NCBI RefSeq assembly: GCF_002067135.1
Contig: NZ_CP020105.1
Location: 3,720,001-3,784,000 of the forward strand
Reading direction: 5' to 3'
DNA: 64,000 nucleotides
From: Spirosoma rigui
GTDB lineage: Bacteria > Bacteroidota > Bacteroidia > Cytophagales > Spirosomataceae
Part shown: piece by piece, positions 9,693 to 18,285 of the stretch
Layout: the number at the start of each line of letters is the position of its first letter
Position numbering within the stretch: position 1 is the first letter of the stretch
Notes under the pieces: generated by a model
What the model saw: the letters and a program-made list of their open reading frames with translations, nothing else
Told to the model about the DNA's origin: nothing
The model's database searches: none
Translations under genes and position numbers: made by a program

Positions 9693-11564
9693 ATGAAAAA
9701 AAACGCCCGGCTCCTGTATTTAATTACTGTCTGGACACTTTTTGCTCCCCTTTTTTCCCACGCCAATACCACCCTGCCGGGCGATGATACGCCCCCCGCT
9801 CCGACACCCAGCATAACCTACGTCCTGTCCATGCCGGAGCCGCAAACGCACTACTTCGAGGTGGAAATGCAGGTGAAAAACAGCGTAGCCGCAACCAGTG
9901 CCCGCCGGAACCGTAGCGACGGACAGGGGTATGTCGATATCAAAATGCCAGTCTGGACGCCGGGCTCCTACCTGATTCGTGAATACGCTAAAAACGTAGA
10001 GGGCTTTACGGCCACGGCGTCGGGCAAAAAAGTGAACAGCGACAAAGTTCGCAAAAACACCTGGCGGGTCTACGCCGAAGATAATGACCTTACGATCCGG
10101 TATCGGGTCTATGCCAACGAACTCACCGTACGAACGAGCTTCGTCGACATCGACCACGGCTACGTAACCCCGGCGGGTGTATTTATGTACATCGATGCGC
10201 TGAAAGCCATTCCGCATCGTGTGGTGGTGCAGCCTTACAAAGCCTGGAAAAATGTGGCGACCGGTCTGAAGCCCGTTGCCGGTGCCAATTACACGTACGA
10301 AGCCGCCAATTTCGATATTCTCGTCGACTCACCCATTGAGATCGGTAACCACAAGACGTTCACGTTTACGGCCACGAACGTACCGCATACCGTTGCCATG
10401 TTCGGTGATGCCGACTACAACGAGCAGCGTCTGGCTGCCGACTACAAGCGGGTATGTGAAGCGGCTGCTACGGTTGTGGGGGAGCATCCCTGTACCGACT
10501 ACACGTTCATTGTGCACCATATTCCACCGGGCGGTGGTGGGCTGGAGCACCTGAACTCGACCACCCTGGAGACCAACCGCTATGCCTACAGCACCGAAGC
10601 CAATTACAAGGGATTCCTGACCCTGGTGGCGCATGAATACTTCCACCTCTGGAACGTAAAGCGGATTCGGCCCATCGCCCTCGGGCCGTTCGATTACGAG
10701 AACGAGAACTACACGCACATGCTCTGGCTGTCGGAAGGCTGCACGTCATTTTACGAAGATAATATCCTGCGCCGGGCAGGGTTTCACACGCCGGAAGCCT
10801 ATCTCGGAATCGTGGCGAACGATATCACCCAGATTGAGAACCAGCCCGGCAACCGGGTACAGTCGGCAACTGAGTCGAGCTGGGACGCATGGATCAAAGG
10901 GTACCGCCCCAACGAAAACTCGTCCAACACGACCATATCCTATTATAGTAAAGGGAGCGTGCTGGGTTCACTGCTGAACCTGGCTATCCTGGCGGGCAGC
11001 AACGGCGAACGGAGCATGGACGACCTGATGCGGTACCTGTACGCCGAGTACTATAAAAAGCAGCAGCGCGGCTTCACCGACGATGAGTTCCGGCGCGCAG
11101 CCGAGCAGATTGCCGGCCGCAAACTCGATGATTTCTTTACCATAGCCCTCAACACCGCTGACCCCATCAACTACAACGCCTACTTTGAACCGGTGGGCCT
11201 GCAACTGGTCAACGTAGCGGGCAAATCGCAGGACGGCTACCTGGGCGCAGCTACGACGGTCATGAATGGTAAATCGACCGTTACGAGCGTACGGCGTGGC
11301 TCGGCGGCATATACCGACGGTTTGAACGTGGGCGACGAAATTATTTCGGTCAATGGCTTTCGGGTGGGTGATGATCTGCTGCGGTTTGTGAGTGGCCGAC
11401 GCGTGGGCGAGACCATTCAACTGGTTGTCAACCGGTCGGGTCAACTACGGGAACTGCCCATCAAGCTAACCCAGAATCCGCTGGTCAGCTACCGGCTTGA
11501 GCCACTGCCCAACCAGACGGCGGCACAGAAGGCACTCTATACCAAATGGCTGTTCATCAAATAA
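9693..11564 (+). CDS. M61-family metallopeptidase with PDZ domain
   Basis: This is a predicted secreted or periplasmic zinc aminopeptidase of the glycyl aminopeptidase (M61) family. The HExxH zinc motif is in VAHEYFHLWNVKRIRP, with a downstream Glu ligand in LWLSEGCTSFYED. An N-terminal beta-rich domain (about 30-270 of the mature chain) precedes the catalytic helical domain, and a PDZ domain (GDEIISVNGFRVGDDLLRF) is near the C-terminus. The frame opens at an ATG at 9606, but the ATG at 9693 starts a clean signal peptide (MKKNARLLYLITVWTLFAPL) and is preferred, giving 623 residues. Divergent from the TPR operon. A 56-nt perfect palindrome ends the transcription unit. Confidence 0.92.
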   Translation: MKKNARLLYLITVWTLFAPLFSHANTTLPGDDTPPAPTPSITYVLSMPEPQTHYFEVEMQVKNSVAATSARRNRSDGQGYVDIKMPVWTPGSYLIREYAKNVEGFTATASGKKVNSDKVRKNTWRVYAEDNDLTIRYRVYANELTVRTSFVDIDHGYVTPAGVFMYIDALKAIPHRVVVQPYKAWKNVATGLKPVAGANYTYEAANFDILVDSPIEIGNHKTFTFTATNVPHTVAMFGDADYNEQRLAADYKRVCEAAATVVGEHPCTDYTFIVHHIPPGGGGLEHLNSTTLETNRYAYSTEANYKGFLTLVAHEYFHLWNVKRIRPIALGPFDYENENYTHMLWLSEGCTSFYEDNILRRAGFHTPEAYLGIVANDITQIENQPGNRVQSATESSWDAWIKGYRPNENSSNTTISYYSKGSVLGSLLNLAILAGSNGERSMDDLMRYLYAEYYKKQQRGFTDDEFRRAAEQIAGRKLDDFFTIALNTADPINYNAYFEPVGLQLVNVAGKSQDGYLGAATTVMNGKSTVTSVRRGSAAYTDGLNVGDEIISVNGFRVGDDLLRFVSGRRVGETIQLVVNRSGQLRELPIKLTQNPLVSYRLEPLPNQTAAQKALYTKWLFIK

Positions 11565-11575
11565 ACGGTCACTGA

Positions 11576-11631
11576 CAAACACAAACAAAACAGGCCCGAC
11601 GATATCGTCGGGCCTGTTTTGTTTGTGTTTG
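11576..11631. terminator. 56-nt perfect palindrome, likely bidirectional terminator
   Basis: Arms 11576-11603 and 11604-11631 are exact reverse complements (28 bp, no spacer), with core GGCCCGACGATATCGTCGGG and outer tracts rich in CAAAA/TTTTG. It begins 11 nt after the M61 stop and ends 23 nt before the stop of the convergent small gene, so it can terminate both strands. The length is far more than termination needs. Confidence 0.8.
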
Positions 11632-11654
11632 AGATTATTGGTATTCGATGGTTC

Positions 11655-11843
11655 CTATCGATTGTCTTTCTTCCGTTTTGGGGAGGTCCGACTAGCAACT
11701 TCGGCCTGAAATTTGACTTTCAGGGCGCGATCAAGTTCTTTATCGCGGGGTACGTAAATGCTGGTTTTGCCATCCCAGGACTTAAGCAGCCAGTATACAT
11801 TATCGGTAGTAGGAGGAATGGAAGTATAGACAGGTTTGCTCAT
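11655..11843 (-). CDS. Small basic protein of unknown function
   Basis: This 62-residue frame begins MSKPVYTSIPPTTDNVYWLL and ends with the basic tail RTSPKRKKDNR. I do not recognise a family. The middle segment (LLKSWDGKTSIYVPRDKELD) has normal protein-like composition, the frame ends just beyond a terminator-like palindrome, and the cold-shock gene lies upstream on the same strand, which favours a real gene. No signal peptide or membrane helix is seen. The basic tail could contact nucleic acid, but that is a guess. Confidence 0.5.
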   Translation of the reverse strand: MSKPVYTSIPPTTDNVYWLLKSWDGKTSIYVPRDKELDRALKVKFQAEVASRTSPKRKKDNR

Positions 11844-11954
11844 GATTTAATTGATAGGATGAAACACCACTAATGCTAAGGACGGGACGCAGGTAATTTA
11901 CTCAACTGCCTGCGGATGACGGGAAAAGGTGGTCGTAGTACAGCAAATGAATGC

Positions 11955-12398
11955 TTATACTACTTTCTTTACGTCGACAGCGTTGGGACCCTTTGGGGTC
12001 ATTGTCGTAGAAAACGTAACTTTATCGGTTTCGTTGATGGGCTCGGCCAGTGCGTTGATGTGCACGAATATGCTGGCCTGGCTCTGTAGGTCTCTGATGA
12101 AGCCGTACCCCTTCGACGCGTTAAAGAAGGTAACGACGCCCTGGCGAATTACTTCCTGGGGAGCTTCATCGCTCTGTTTGGCAACGCCAATCTGGATGTC
12201 TTCCTCGTTGATGTGTTGCTTCCGGCGGGGATCAGGGGGGGTGGAGGAAATGTTACCATACTCATCAACATAAGCCAACATCTGATCGAGCGGCTGACCT
12301 TTCTGAGCCGTCGCTTTCCGATCTTCCCGCTTCTCCTGTTTATCTTTTCTCTTTTTCTGTCTTAATTTTTCTTTTTCCTTCTTACTGAACGATTCCAT
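11955..12398 (-). CDS. Cold-shock domain protein with basic N-terminal extension
   Basis: This 147-residue protein has a CspA-type cold-shock domain at about 85-147. RNP1 is represented by SKGYGFI and RNP2 by SIFVHINAL, the surfaces that bind single-stranded RNA or DNA. The first 30 residues are very rich in Lys/Arg/Glu (KKEKEKLRQKKRKDKQEKRE), an extension common in Bacteroidota cold-shock proteins. It probably acts as a cytoplasmic RNA chaperone. The long AT-rich region upstream (12399-12879) may hold a regulated 5' leader. I could not identify a firm promoter there. Confidence 0.9.
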   Translation of the reverse strand: MESFSKKEKEKLRQKKRKDKQEKREDRKATAQKGQPLDQMLAYVDEYGNISSTPPDPRRKQHINEEDIQIGVAKQSDEAPQEVIRQGVVTFFNASKGYGFIRDLQSQASIFVHINALAEPINETDKVTFSTTMTPKGPNAVDVKKVV

Positions 12399-12879
12399 AG
12401 TTTGTGTTTAACCTCGCGGGCTTACCAGCAATAAAAAGAGTGGTGTTGGTTCGAGAATGATGCCCTTGTCCAGCTGAATAACGCGGTAGTCGATTCGGGT
12501 TAAACAGGCCTTCTACAAGACAACCCCAGGTAACCGAAATAAGTTGGTCTACTACCTGTGTTTACCGAAAACTTTCTTGTTTAAAAAAGAGAAAAGCCTC
12601 TTAAACCCTTTAAAGGCTGAAAAAGAACAACTTGAACAAGAAAATAAAAAAAGGCGATTGGTTTATTTAACGTATTTTTTCGGCCCCCTGTGTCAACAGG
12701 GTTAACGTCTCTGCTACCGGGCTTCATTTACGTTGTTCTGCGTATCTTTCGTTACCTACACTTTTCGCCGAACAAAGCATCGCTGATGAAATAGACCAGG
12801 GATACGCAGGGCATAGGTATTACAAGTCCTTAAAAAGCTTTACAAGCCTGGTGATACCCTCTCGTTCATTCGGATACCC
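12399..12879. other. Divergent intergenic region between cold-shock and GH106 genes
   Basis: These 481 bases have no convincing reading frame. The part near 12580-12680 is A-rich and contains a CCTTTAAAGG palindrome. TATCTTTC at 12743-12750 is one base from the TAnnTTTG promoter core on the plus strand, but I see no -33 element and it lies about 130 nt from the GH106 start. The left part may carry a cold-shock 5' leader, which cannot be decided by eye. No tRNA or known riboswitch pattern was seen. Confidence 0.4.
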
Positions 12880-15465
12880 ATGTACGTTTCCCGTTTTATT
12901 CACTGCCTTATCGTCGTAGGTTACCTGCTTAGTGCTACGGTATTAGCTCAACCCAGTTCCCGGCCCGTACCCCGTCCGTCAAAAACCCTGAATACCGCTA
13001 AGCCCTGGACATTCTGGTGGTGGATGGGCAGTGCCGTTACAGAAGTCGAATTAACCCGCCAATTGGAGCAGCTGGCACACGCGGGGCTGGGGGGCGTTCA
13101 CATCATTCCCATTTATGGCGTTAAAGGCTACGAGAACCAGTCGATCCCGTTCCTGAGCAAGCGGTGGCTGGCTGTTTTTGCCCATACCGTTCGGGAGGCA
13201 AACCGGCTGGGGCTGGGGGTCGACGTAACGAATGGTACGGGCTGGCCATTTGGGGGGCCTACCGTCACGCCCGACATGGCCGCGCACAAGTGGCAGCTGG
13301 TGGATGGGCAGTTGACTATGGCGCTGACCAAGCAGCAGGTGAAACGATCATCGCCGGGTAGTGGCGGGCCCACGCTCGACTATTTCGACGGTAAAGCTAC
13401 GGAACAATACCTGCGCTGGTTCGACTCCACATTGGTTACCCTGCCCGAACGGCCCCGGGCGGTCTACAATGATTCGTATGAATTGTACGGTGCCAACTGG
13501 ACCCGCGATTTTTCGGTCGAGTTCAGAAAACGTCGGGGCTATGCGCTGGAAAGCCAGCTGCGGGCGTTCCTGGACTCGAGCCAGACCGAAACCAGCATCC
13601 GGGTGCGGCAGGATTACCACGAAACGCTCGCCGACCTGCTGGCCGATGGCTTTACGCGAACCTGGACGGGATGGGCGACAAAACAGGGATACGCTACCCG
13701 TAACCAGGCCCATGGATCGCCCGGCAATCTGCTGGATCTGTATGCGCTGGCCGATATTCCGGAAACCGAGTCGTTCGGCAGCAGCCGGTTTGCCATTCCC
13801 GGTCTGCGGGTCGACGAAGGGTATGAGGTCGATAACTTTGGAACCCCGAACCCACTGGCGATGAAGTTTGCTTCGTCGGCGGCAAACCTGATGGGTAAAC
13901 GGCTGGTCAGCTCCGAGACAGGTACCTGGCTGGCGAATCACTTCAACGTATCGCTCGCCCAGTTAAAACCGCAAATGGATGAGTTGTTCACGGCAGGCAT
14001 CAACCATATTTTTTACCACGGCACGACCTATTCGCCTACTACCGAGAGTTGGCCCGGCTGGCTGTTCTACGCATCGACAAACTACGGTCCCACCTCGCAC
14101 TTCTGGAATGAACTACCGGCTCTGAACCATTATATCGAACGCTGCCAGACTCGCTTGCAGGCAAGCAAACCCGATAACGATGTGCTGGTTTATTTTCCAA
14201 TCCATGACCTGTGGGCTACAAAAGCAAAGTCGGCGGGCGGGGTGCACCAACTGGAAGTTCACCACGTTGACCGGTGGCTGCTGCAACTGCCGTTCGGGAA
14301 GCTGTGCGAAACCCTGCTGAAGCGGGGCTACTCATTCGACTACGTATCGGATAAGCAACTGAACCAGGTTTCGGTGAAAGCGGGTCAGGTAACCGCTGCG
14401 GGTGGCCGCTACCGCCTTGTTCTCGTACCGGCCTGCCTGTACATGCCGGAGGCTACACTTCGGCGGCTTCGGGACCTGGCCAAACAGGGGGCAACTGTTG
14501 TTTTTGAACAGGGGCTACCCCGGCAATCGGCGGGGTATACCGACCATGACCGGCGGGATGCTTCGGTGCGGGCAATGGGCCGGGAGTTGAAGCAGTTGAA
14601 AACAGTTCGGGTTGCGGCCGATGTGGTGCAAACGTTGCAGGCGCTGAACATACCCGCCGAACAACTCGCGGCAAAAGGACTATCGTTCATTCGAAAACGA
14701 CGGAATGACAAGCCTCTCTATTTTATCTCGAATCTGGCCGACTCGTTCGAGTCCGGCTGGGTTTCGTTATCTGCCGGAGGTACCCGCTGGTACCGCTTCG
14801 ATCCGCTTTCTGACCAGACGAGTTTGGTACCGATTCGCAAAACGGCCGCGGGCAGGACGGAAGTCTGGTTACGGTTGCTACCCGGTCAGTCCTGCTTTCT
14901 GACAACGGAAGCACCCGCCCCACCCATCGCACACCAGCCAGCGGCTTCCCAACCGCAGGTGGTTGTCAATGAACTGCCGGGACCCTGGACGCTGGCTTTC
15001 CAAACGGGGAAACCCGCTGGTCTGCCAGCCCCTACGCTCGACCGGCTGGCCAGTTGGACGACCCTGTCTGATTCAGCCGGTTATTTCTCGGGAAAGGCCC
15101 GTTACGAGACAACCTTTTCGGTATTGACTCCTCCGAAAGAGACCGATACGTACCGGCTTTCGCTGGGCGATGTGCGGGAAACCGCCCGTGTCTGGGTAAA
15201 CGGGCAGGAGGTAGGGCTAGCCTGGTCTTTACCGTTTGAACTGACGATACCCGCAACAGCGCTCCGTCAGGGAGCGAACATACTGGTCGTTGAGGTAACG
15301 AATCTTTCTGCCAACTACATGCGCCTGCGGGATGGGCTGCAACCGAACTGGAAGAAGTTTTACGACATCAACATTGTCGACATAAGGTATAAACCTTTCG
15401 ATGCGACAAAATGGAAGCCTGTACCGTCGGGGCTTTTGGGGCCGGTTCGACTGATTCGGGAATAG
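12880..15465 (+). CDS. GH106-like alpha-L-rhamnosidase, short form
   Basis: This is a secreted or periplasmic glycoside hydrolase of 861 residues with signal peptide MYVSRFIHCLIVVGYLLSAT. Family GH106 features are PWTFWWWMGSAVTEVELTRQ at the start of the barrel, YNDSYELYGANWTRDFSVEF, the acidic segment LVSSETGTW, and AGINHIFYHGTTYSPTTESW. A C-terminal galactose-binding-like beta-sandwich ends the protein (RVWVNGQEVGLAWSLPFELT). GH106 enzymes remove terminal rhamnose from pectin or plant glycosides. Around residue 140-160 the chain goes from AAHKWQLVDGQL directly to QQVKRSSPG, where I expect about 100 more residues in the family. No SusC/SusD pair is nearby, so this is not a typical utilisation locus. 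Confidence 0.8.
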   Translation: MYVSRFIHCLIVVGYLLSATVLAQPSSRPVPRPSKTLNTAKPWTFWWWMGSAVTEVELTRQLEQLAHAGLGGVHIIPIYGVKGYENQSIPFLSKRWLAVFAHTVREANRLGLGVDVTNGTGWPFGGPTVTPDMAAHKWQLVDGQLTMALTKQQVKRSSPGSGGPTLDYFDGKATEQYLRWFDSTLVTLPERPRAVYNDSYELYGANWTRDFSVEFRKRRGYALESQLRAFLDSSQTETSIRVRQDYHETLADLLADGFTRTWTGWATKQGYATRNQAHGSPGNLLDLYALADIPETESFGSSRFAIPGLRVDEGYEVDNFGTPNPLAMKFASSAANLMGKRLVSSETGTWLANHFNVSLAQLKPQMDELFTAGINHIFYHGTTYSPTTESWPGWLFYASTNYGPTSHFWNELPALNHYIERCQTRLQASKPDNDVLVYFPIHDLWATKAKSAGGVHQLEVHHVDRWLLQLPFGKLCETLLKRGYSFDYVSDKQLNQVSVKAGQVTAAGGRYRLVLVPACLYMPEATLRRLRDLAKQGATVVFEQGLPRQSAGYTDHDRRDASVRAMGRELKQLKTVRVAADVVQTLQALNIPAEQLAAKGLSFIRKRRNDKPLYFISNLADSFESGWVSLSAGGTRWYRFDPLSDQTSLVPIRKTAAGRTEVWLRLLPGQSCFLTTEAPAPPIAHQPAASQPQVVVNELPGPWTLAFQTGKPAGLPAPTLDRLASWTTLSDSAGYFSGKARYETTFSVLTPPKETDTYRLSLGDVRETARVWVNGQEVGLAWSLPFELTIPATALRQGANILVVEVTNLSANYMRLRDGLQPNWKKFYDINIVDIRYKPFDATKWKPVPSGLLGPVRLIRE

Positions 15466-15499
15466 CGTATCCGGCGTATGGCATCGGTAATTTAACCGT

Positions 15500-15541
15500 T
15501 GAAAAACAGAACCCCTACCCGGAACAAGGACCAGGTAGGGG
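15500..15541 (-). terminator. Terminator of the aldehyde dehydrogenase gene
   Basis: Perfect 8-bp stem CCCCTACC (15512-15519) / GGTAGGGG (15534-15541). On the minus strand the hairpin is followed by TTCTGTTTTTC, suiting the leftward gene whose stop is at 15572. On the plus strand it may also help end GH106 transcription. Confidence 0.6.
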
Positions 15542-15571
15542 CTGCTATACACGAGTTGAGCTTCCGTTCGC

Positions 15572-17173
15572 TTACAATGGCTTTTGCGTAAACTCACCGT
15601 CAATGTTACGCCAGATACCCAGCGGGTTGGCGTTTTGCAGGGCGGGGGGGAGCAGCGAGTCGGGGAAGCTTTGGTAGGTAACCGGCCGGACGAACCGCAG
15701 AATAGCGCCCGTTCCGACCGACGTGCTACGTCCGCCATCGGTTGTGGCCGGAAACGGGCCGCCGTGGGTCATGGCTTCGCTCACTTCAACGCCCGTTGGG
15801 AAACCGCCGAACAACACTCGCCCGGCCTTGCCCTGCAGCATGTCGACCCAGTTGTAGGCCGACTGGTTTAGCTCACGCTCCGTGGCGAAGAGCGTAGCCG
15901 TCAGCTGGCCTTCCAGCGTTGCCAGACATTCGGCCAGTTCCGCTTCGGTTTCGCACACGATGATCAGCGAACTGGGGCCGAAAATCTCGTGGCTCATGTC
16001 CGGACTCAGCAGAAACAGCTGCGCCGTCGTCGTCAGGATCGTGGGGCGGCCGTGGGTCTGGGCTTCGTCGGCTTCGGCTTCGCTCTCGGCCAGCACATGC
16101 ACGCCCGGAATGACCCGAACCTGCTGGATACCCTTTTGAAAGGCTTTATGAATACCCGCATTCAGCATCGTTGCCGGTGCCGATGCCTGAATTTTTTCGG
16201 TTACCGTGTTCAGGAACGGCTCCGTTTGGGGGGAGTCGAGCAGGAACACCAGGCCCGGGTTCGTGCAGAACTGCCCCACACCCAGCGTGACCGATGCGGC
16301 CAAACCAGCCGCTACGGTCTCGGGTTGGTCGGCTACGGCACCCGGCAGAATGACAACGGGGTTGACCGAACTCATCTCGGCATAGACGGGAATGGGTTCG
16401 GGCCGGTCGTTGGCTACCCGCTGCAGGGCCAGACCACCGGCCCGGGAGCCCGTGAAGCCAACAGCTTTGATGGCCGGGTGGGCTACCAGCGACTGCGCCA
16501 CCTCGTAGTCGGCGTGGAGCAGCGAGAAAACACCATCCGGCATGCTGGTCTTTTGGGCCGCGGCTACAATAGCCTGACCCACCAGCGACGATGTGCCGGG
16601 GTGCGAGGGGTGTGCTTTAACCACGACGGTACAGCCCGCTGCGAGAGCCGACGCCGTATCGCCACCCGCCACCGAAAAGGCCAGCGGGAAGTTACTGGCC
16701 CCAAAAACCACTACTGGTCCCAGCGGAATCAGCATCCGGCGCAGGTCAACGCGCGGCAGGGGCGTCCGGTCGGGGAGGGCGGGATTGATCCGGGCGTCAA
16801 CCCACGAACCATCGCGAAGCAAGTTGGCAAACATCCGGAGCTGACCCGTTGTGCGGCCCCGCTCACCGGTGATACGGCCCGAAGGCAAGCCACTTTCCAG
16901 CACGGCACGGTTGATCAGGTCGGGCCCGATGGCTTCGATCTCATCGGCAATTGCATCGAGGAAGTCAGCCCGTTTATGCGGATGGAGGGTTGAATAGGCC
17001 GGAAAAGCGGAAGCCGCTTTCTCAATGGCCAGATTGGCCTGCTCCTGGGTCACGTTGGTGAACTCGTCGTCGAGGGTTTCAGCGCGGGCGGGTGCCATAG
17101 CCTGAAACAAATCGCCCTCTCCCGTAATCGGTTCGTTCCCGATAAAGCTGGCGTTCAAATAAGGTAAAAGCAT
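15572..17173 (-). CDS. Aldehyde dehydrogenase, 2,5-dioxovalerate (ketoglutarate semialdehyde) type
   Basis: This NAD(P)-dependent aldehyde dehydrogenase resembles 2,5-dioxopentanoate dehydrogenases, which finish oxidative pentose/uronate or hydroxyproline breakdown by making 2-oxoglutarate. Visible motifs are the Rossmann stretch GPVVVFGASNFPLAFSVAGG, VVVKAHPSHPGTS, FTGSRAGG, the Glu in YAEMSSVNPVVI and the catalytic Cys in GVGQFCTNPG. An ATG at 17203 gives a 10-residue extension. The ATG at 17173 (MLLPYLNASFIGNEP) starts the conserved part and is preferred. It is downstream of a Tat-exported TIM-barrel gene, with a hairpin between them. Substrate assignment rests on overall resemblance only. 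Confidence 0.85.
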   Translation of the reverse strand: MLLPYLNASFIGNEPITGEGDLFQAMAPARAETLDDEFTNVTQEQANLAIEKAASAFPAYSTLHPHKRADFLDAIADEIEAIGPDLINRAVLESGLPSGRITGERGRTTGQLRMFANLLRDGSWVDARINPALPDRTPLPRVDLRRMLIPLGPVVVFGASNFPLAFSVAGGDTASALAAGCTVVVKAHPSHPGTSSLVGQAIVAAAQKTSMPDGVFSLLHADYEVAQSLVAHPAIKAVGFTGSRAGGLALQRVANDRPEPIPVYAEMSSVNPVVILPGAVADQPETVAAGLAASVTLGVGQFCTNPGLVFLLDSPQTEPFLNTVTEKIQASAPATMLNAGIHKAFQKGIQQVRVIPGVHVLAESEAEADEAQTHGRPTILTTTAQLFLLSPDMSHEIFGPSSLIIVCETEAELAECLATLEGQLTATLFATERELNQSAYNWVDMLQGKAGRVLFGGFPTGVEVSEAMTHGGPFPATTDGGRSTSVGTGAILRFVRPVTYQSFPDSLLPPALQNANPLGIWRNIDGEFTQKPL

Positions 17174-17200
17174 GTAATTAGGGATGTTTAAACACATAAA

Positions 17201-17243
17201 CACCGAGTATTCAGGGATTGGTTTATCCGGTGGATACTCGGTG
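17201..17243 (-). terminator. Hairpin between TIM-barrel and aldehyde dehydrogenase genes
   Basis: Perfect 10-bp arms CACCGAGTAT (17201-17210) / ATACTCGGTG (17234-17243) with a 23-nt loop. On the minus strand a TTTATGTGTTTA stretch follows, so this could end the TIM-barrel transcript or attenuate it ahead of the aldehyde dehydrogenase. If the longer aldehyde dehydrogenase start (17203) were real, its ATG would fall in the stem. Confidence 0.6.
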
Positions 17244-17265
17244 CCATTCGTTATGAATCATTGAA

Positions 17266-18207
17266 TTAAACCATCATACCCGTCCGTTCCAGCAGGGCTT
17301 TGGTTTTGCGGATTCCTTCGTATTCGTCGGTCGTCTGGCCTTCGTATTCAATGCCGACGATTCCTTTAAAACCGCTGTCTTTCACAATTTTCATCATCCG
17401 CATGTAATCGACGAGCTTGTCGTTACCCTGCTCGTCGAAATCGTGGGTCTTGGCCGAAATCCCTTTCGCGTAGGGCAGCATTTCTTTCGTGCCTTTATAG
17501 CGATCGTAGTCTTCCACACATTCGCCCCCCCATTCGGTGCCGTTGTTGGCCCGGCGGAGGCAGAAGTTGCCGAAGTCGGGCAGCGTACCGACGTTTTTCA
17601 TGTTTACCTGCTTCATCACAGTGGCCAGCCACTCGCCGTTTGAGGAGTAACCGCCGTGATTTTCCACGATCACATTAATGTTGGACGCTTTGGCGAACTC
17701 ACCCAGCTTGCCCAGCCCGTCGACGGCGCTTTTCATTACGTCTTCCGAGGAGCCGATGCCGTGCGCATTCACGCGGATCGTTTTGCAGCCCAGGTACTTC
17801 GCACACTCAACCCACTTCTTGTGGTTGTCGACGGCCAACTGGCGTTTCTTGGCGTCGAGGTCGCCCAGGCCACCTTCACCATCGATCATGATCAGGTGAT
17901 TCGATACGCCATTGTCTTTGCAGCGAGCCAGCAGATCGTTGAGGTAGGCCGTATCATTGGCTTTGTCCTTGAAAAACTGATTGACGTATTCAACGATGCT
18001 GATGTCGAATTCTTTTTTGGCCAGGGCCGGAAAGTCGAGGTTGGTAATTTTCTTGGCAAAAAGCGCTTTATGCAGGGACCACTCGGCCAGTGAAATATCG
18101 AAAAACATCTTTTTCTTCGTCATTTCGGCGAAGGCTGCTGGCATCAGCGTAAGACCGGCAGCAGCACCGGCAGCCTGTTTCAGGAAAGAACGACGATCAG
18201 TTTTCAT
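17266..18207 (-). CDS. Tat-exported sugar-phosphate isomerase/epimerase-like TIM-barrel protein
   Basis: This 313-residue protein has a twin-arginine signal ([20 protein letters not shown]) followed by an AP-endonuclease-2/xylose-isomerase-like TIM barrel. Likely metal-ligand segments are [16 protein letters not shown] and [12 protein letters not shown]. Such exported barrels are very common in Bacteroidota that degrade plant or polyol sugars. Their reactions are mostly unknown, with keto-sugar epimerisation or cleavage most often proposed. It is divergent from the threonine dehydratase gene and is followed by a hairpin and the aldehyde dehydrogenase gene, so a sugar-acid route is possible but not shown. 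Confidence 0.85.
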   Translation of the reverse strand: MKTDRRSFLKQAAGAAAGLTLMPAAFAEMTKKKMFFDISLAEWSLHKALFAKKITNLDFPALAKKEFDISIVEYVNQFFKDKANDTAYLNDLLARCKDNGVSNHLIMIDGEGGLGDLDAKKRQLAVDNHKKWVECAKYLGCKTIRVNAHGIGSSEDVMKSAVDGLGKLGEFAKASNINVIVENHGGYSSNGEWLATVMKQVNMKNVGTLPDFGNFCLRRANNGTEWGGECVEDYDRYKGTKEMLPYAKGISAKTHDFDEQGNDKLVDYMRMMKIVKDSGFKGIVGIEYEGQTTDEYEGIRKTKALLERTGMMV

Positions 18208-18221
18208 GGGCTAAACGGAAT

Positions 18222-18270
18222 AGGTTTTGAGAATATGACTTTGGAATGCTAAACTACGAACTCAAAACCT
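18222..18270. promoter_or_regulatory. 10-bp inverted repeat in a divergent promoter region
   Basis: AGGTTTTGAG (18222-18231) and CTCAAAACCT (18261-18270) are exact reverse complements separated by 29 nt. They occupy most of the 78-nt gap between two divergent genes. The spacing suits a looping or paired operator, or the arms of two overlapping divergent promoters. Each arm contains TTTTG, although neither matches TAnnTTTG exactly. Confidence 0.4.
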
Positions 18271-18285
18271 TATATACCACAAGCA

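Noticed and set aside
15989..16993. Plus-strand frame of 334 codons opposite the aldehyde dehydrogenase
   Set aside because: The product is rich in Arg/Gly/Gln with no fold. The aldehyde dehydrogenase on the other strand has all catalytic motifs.
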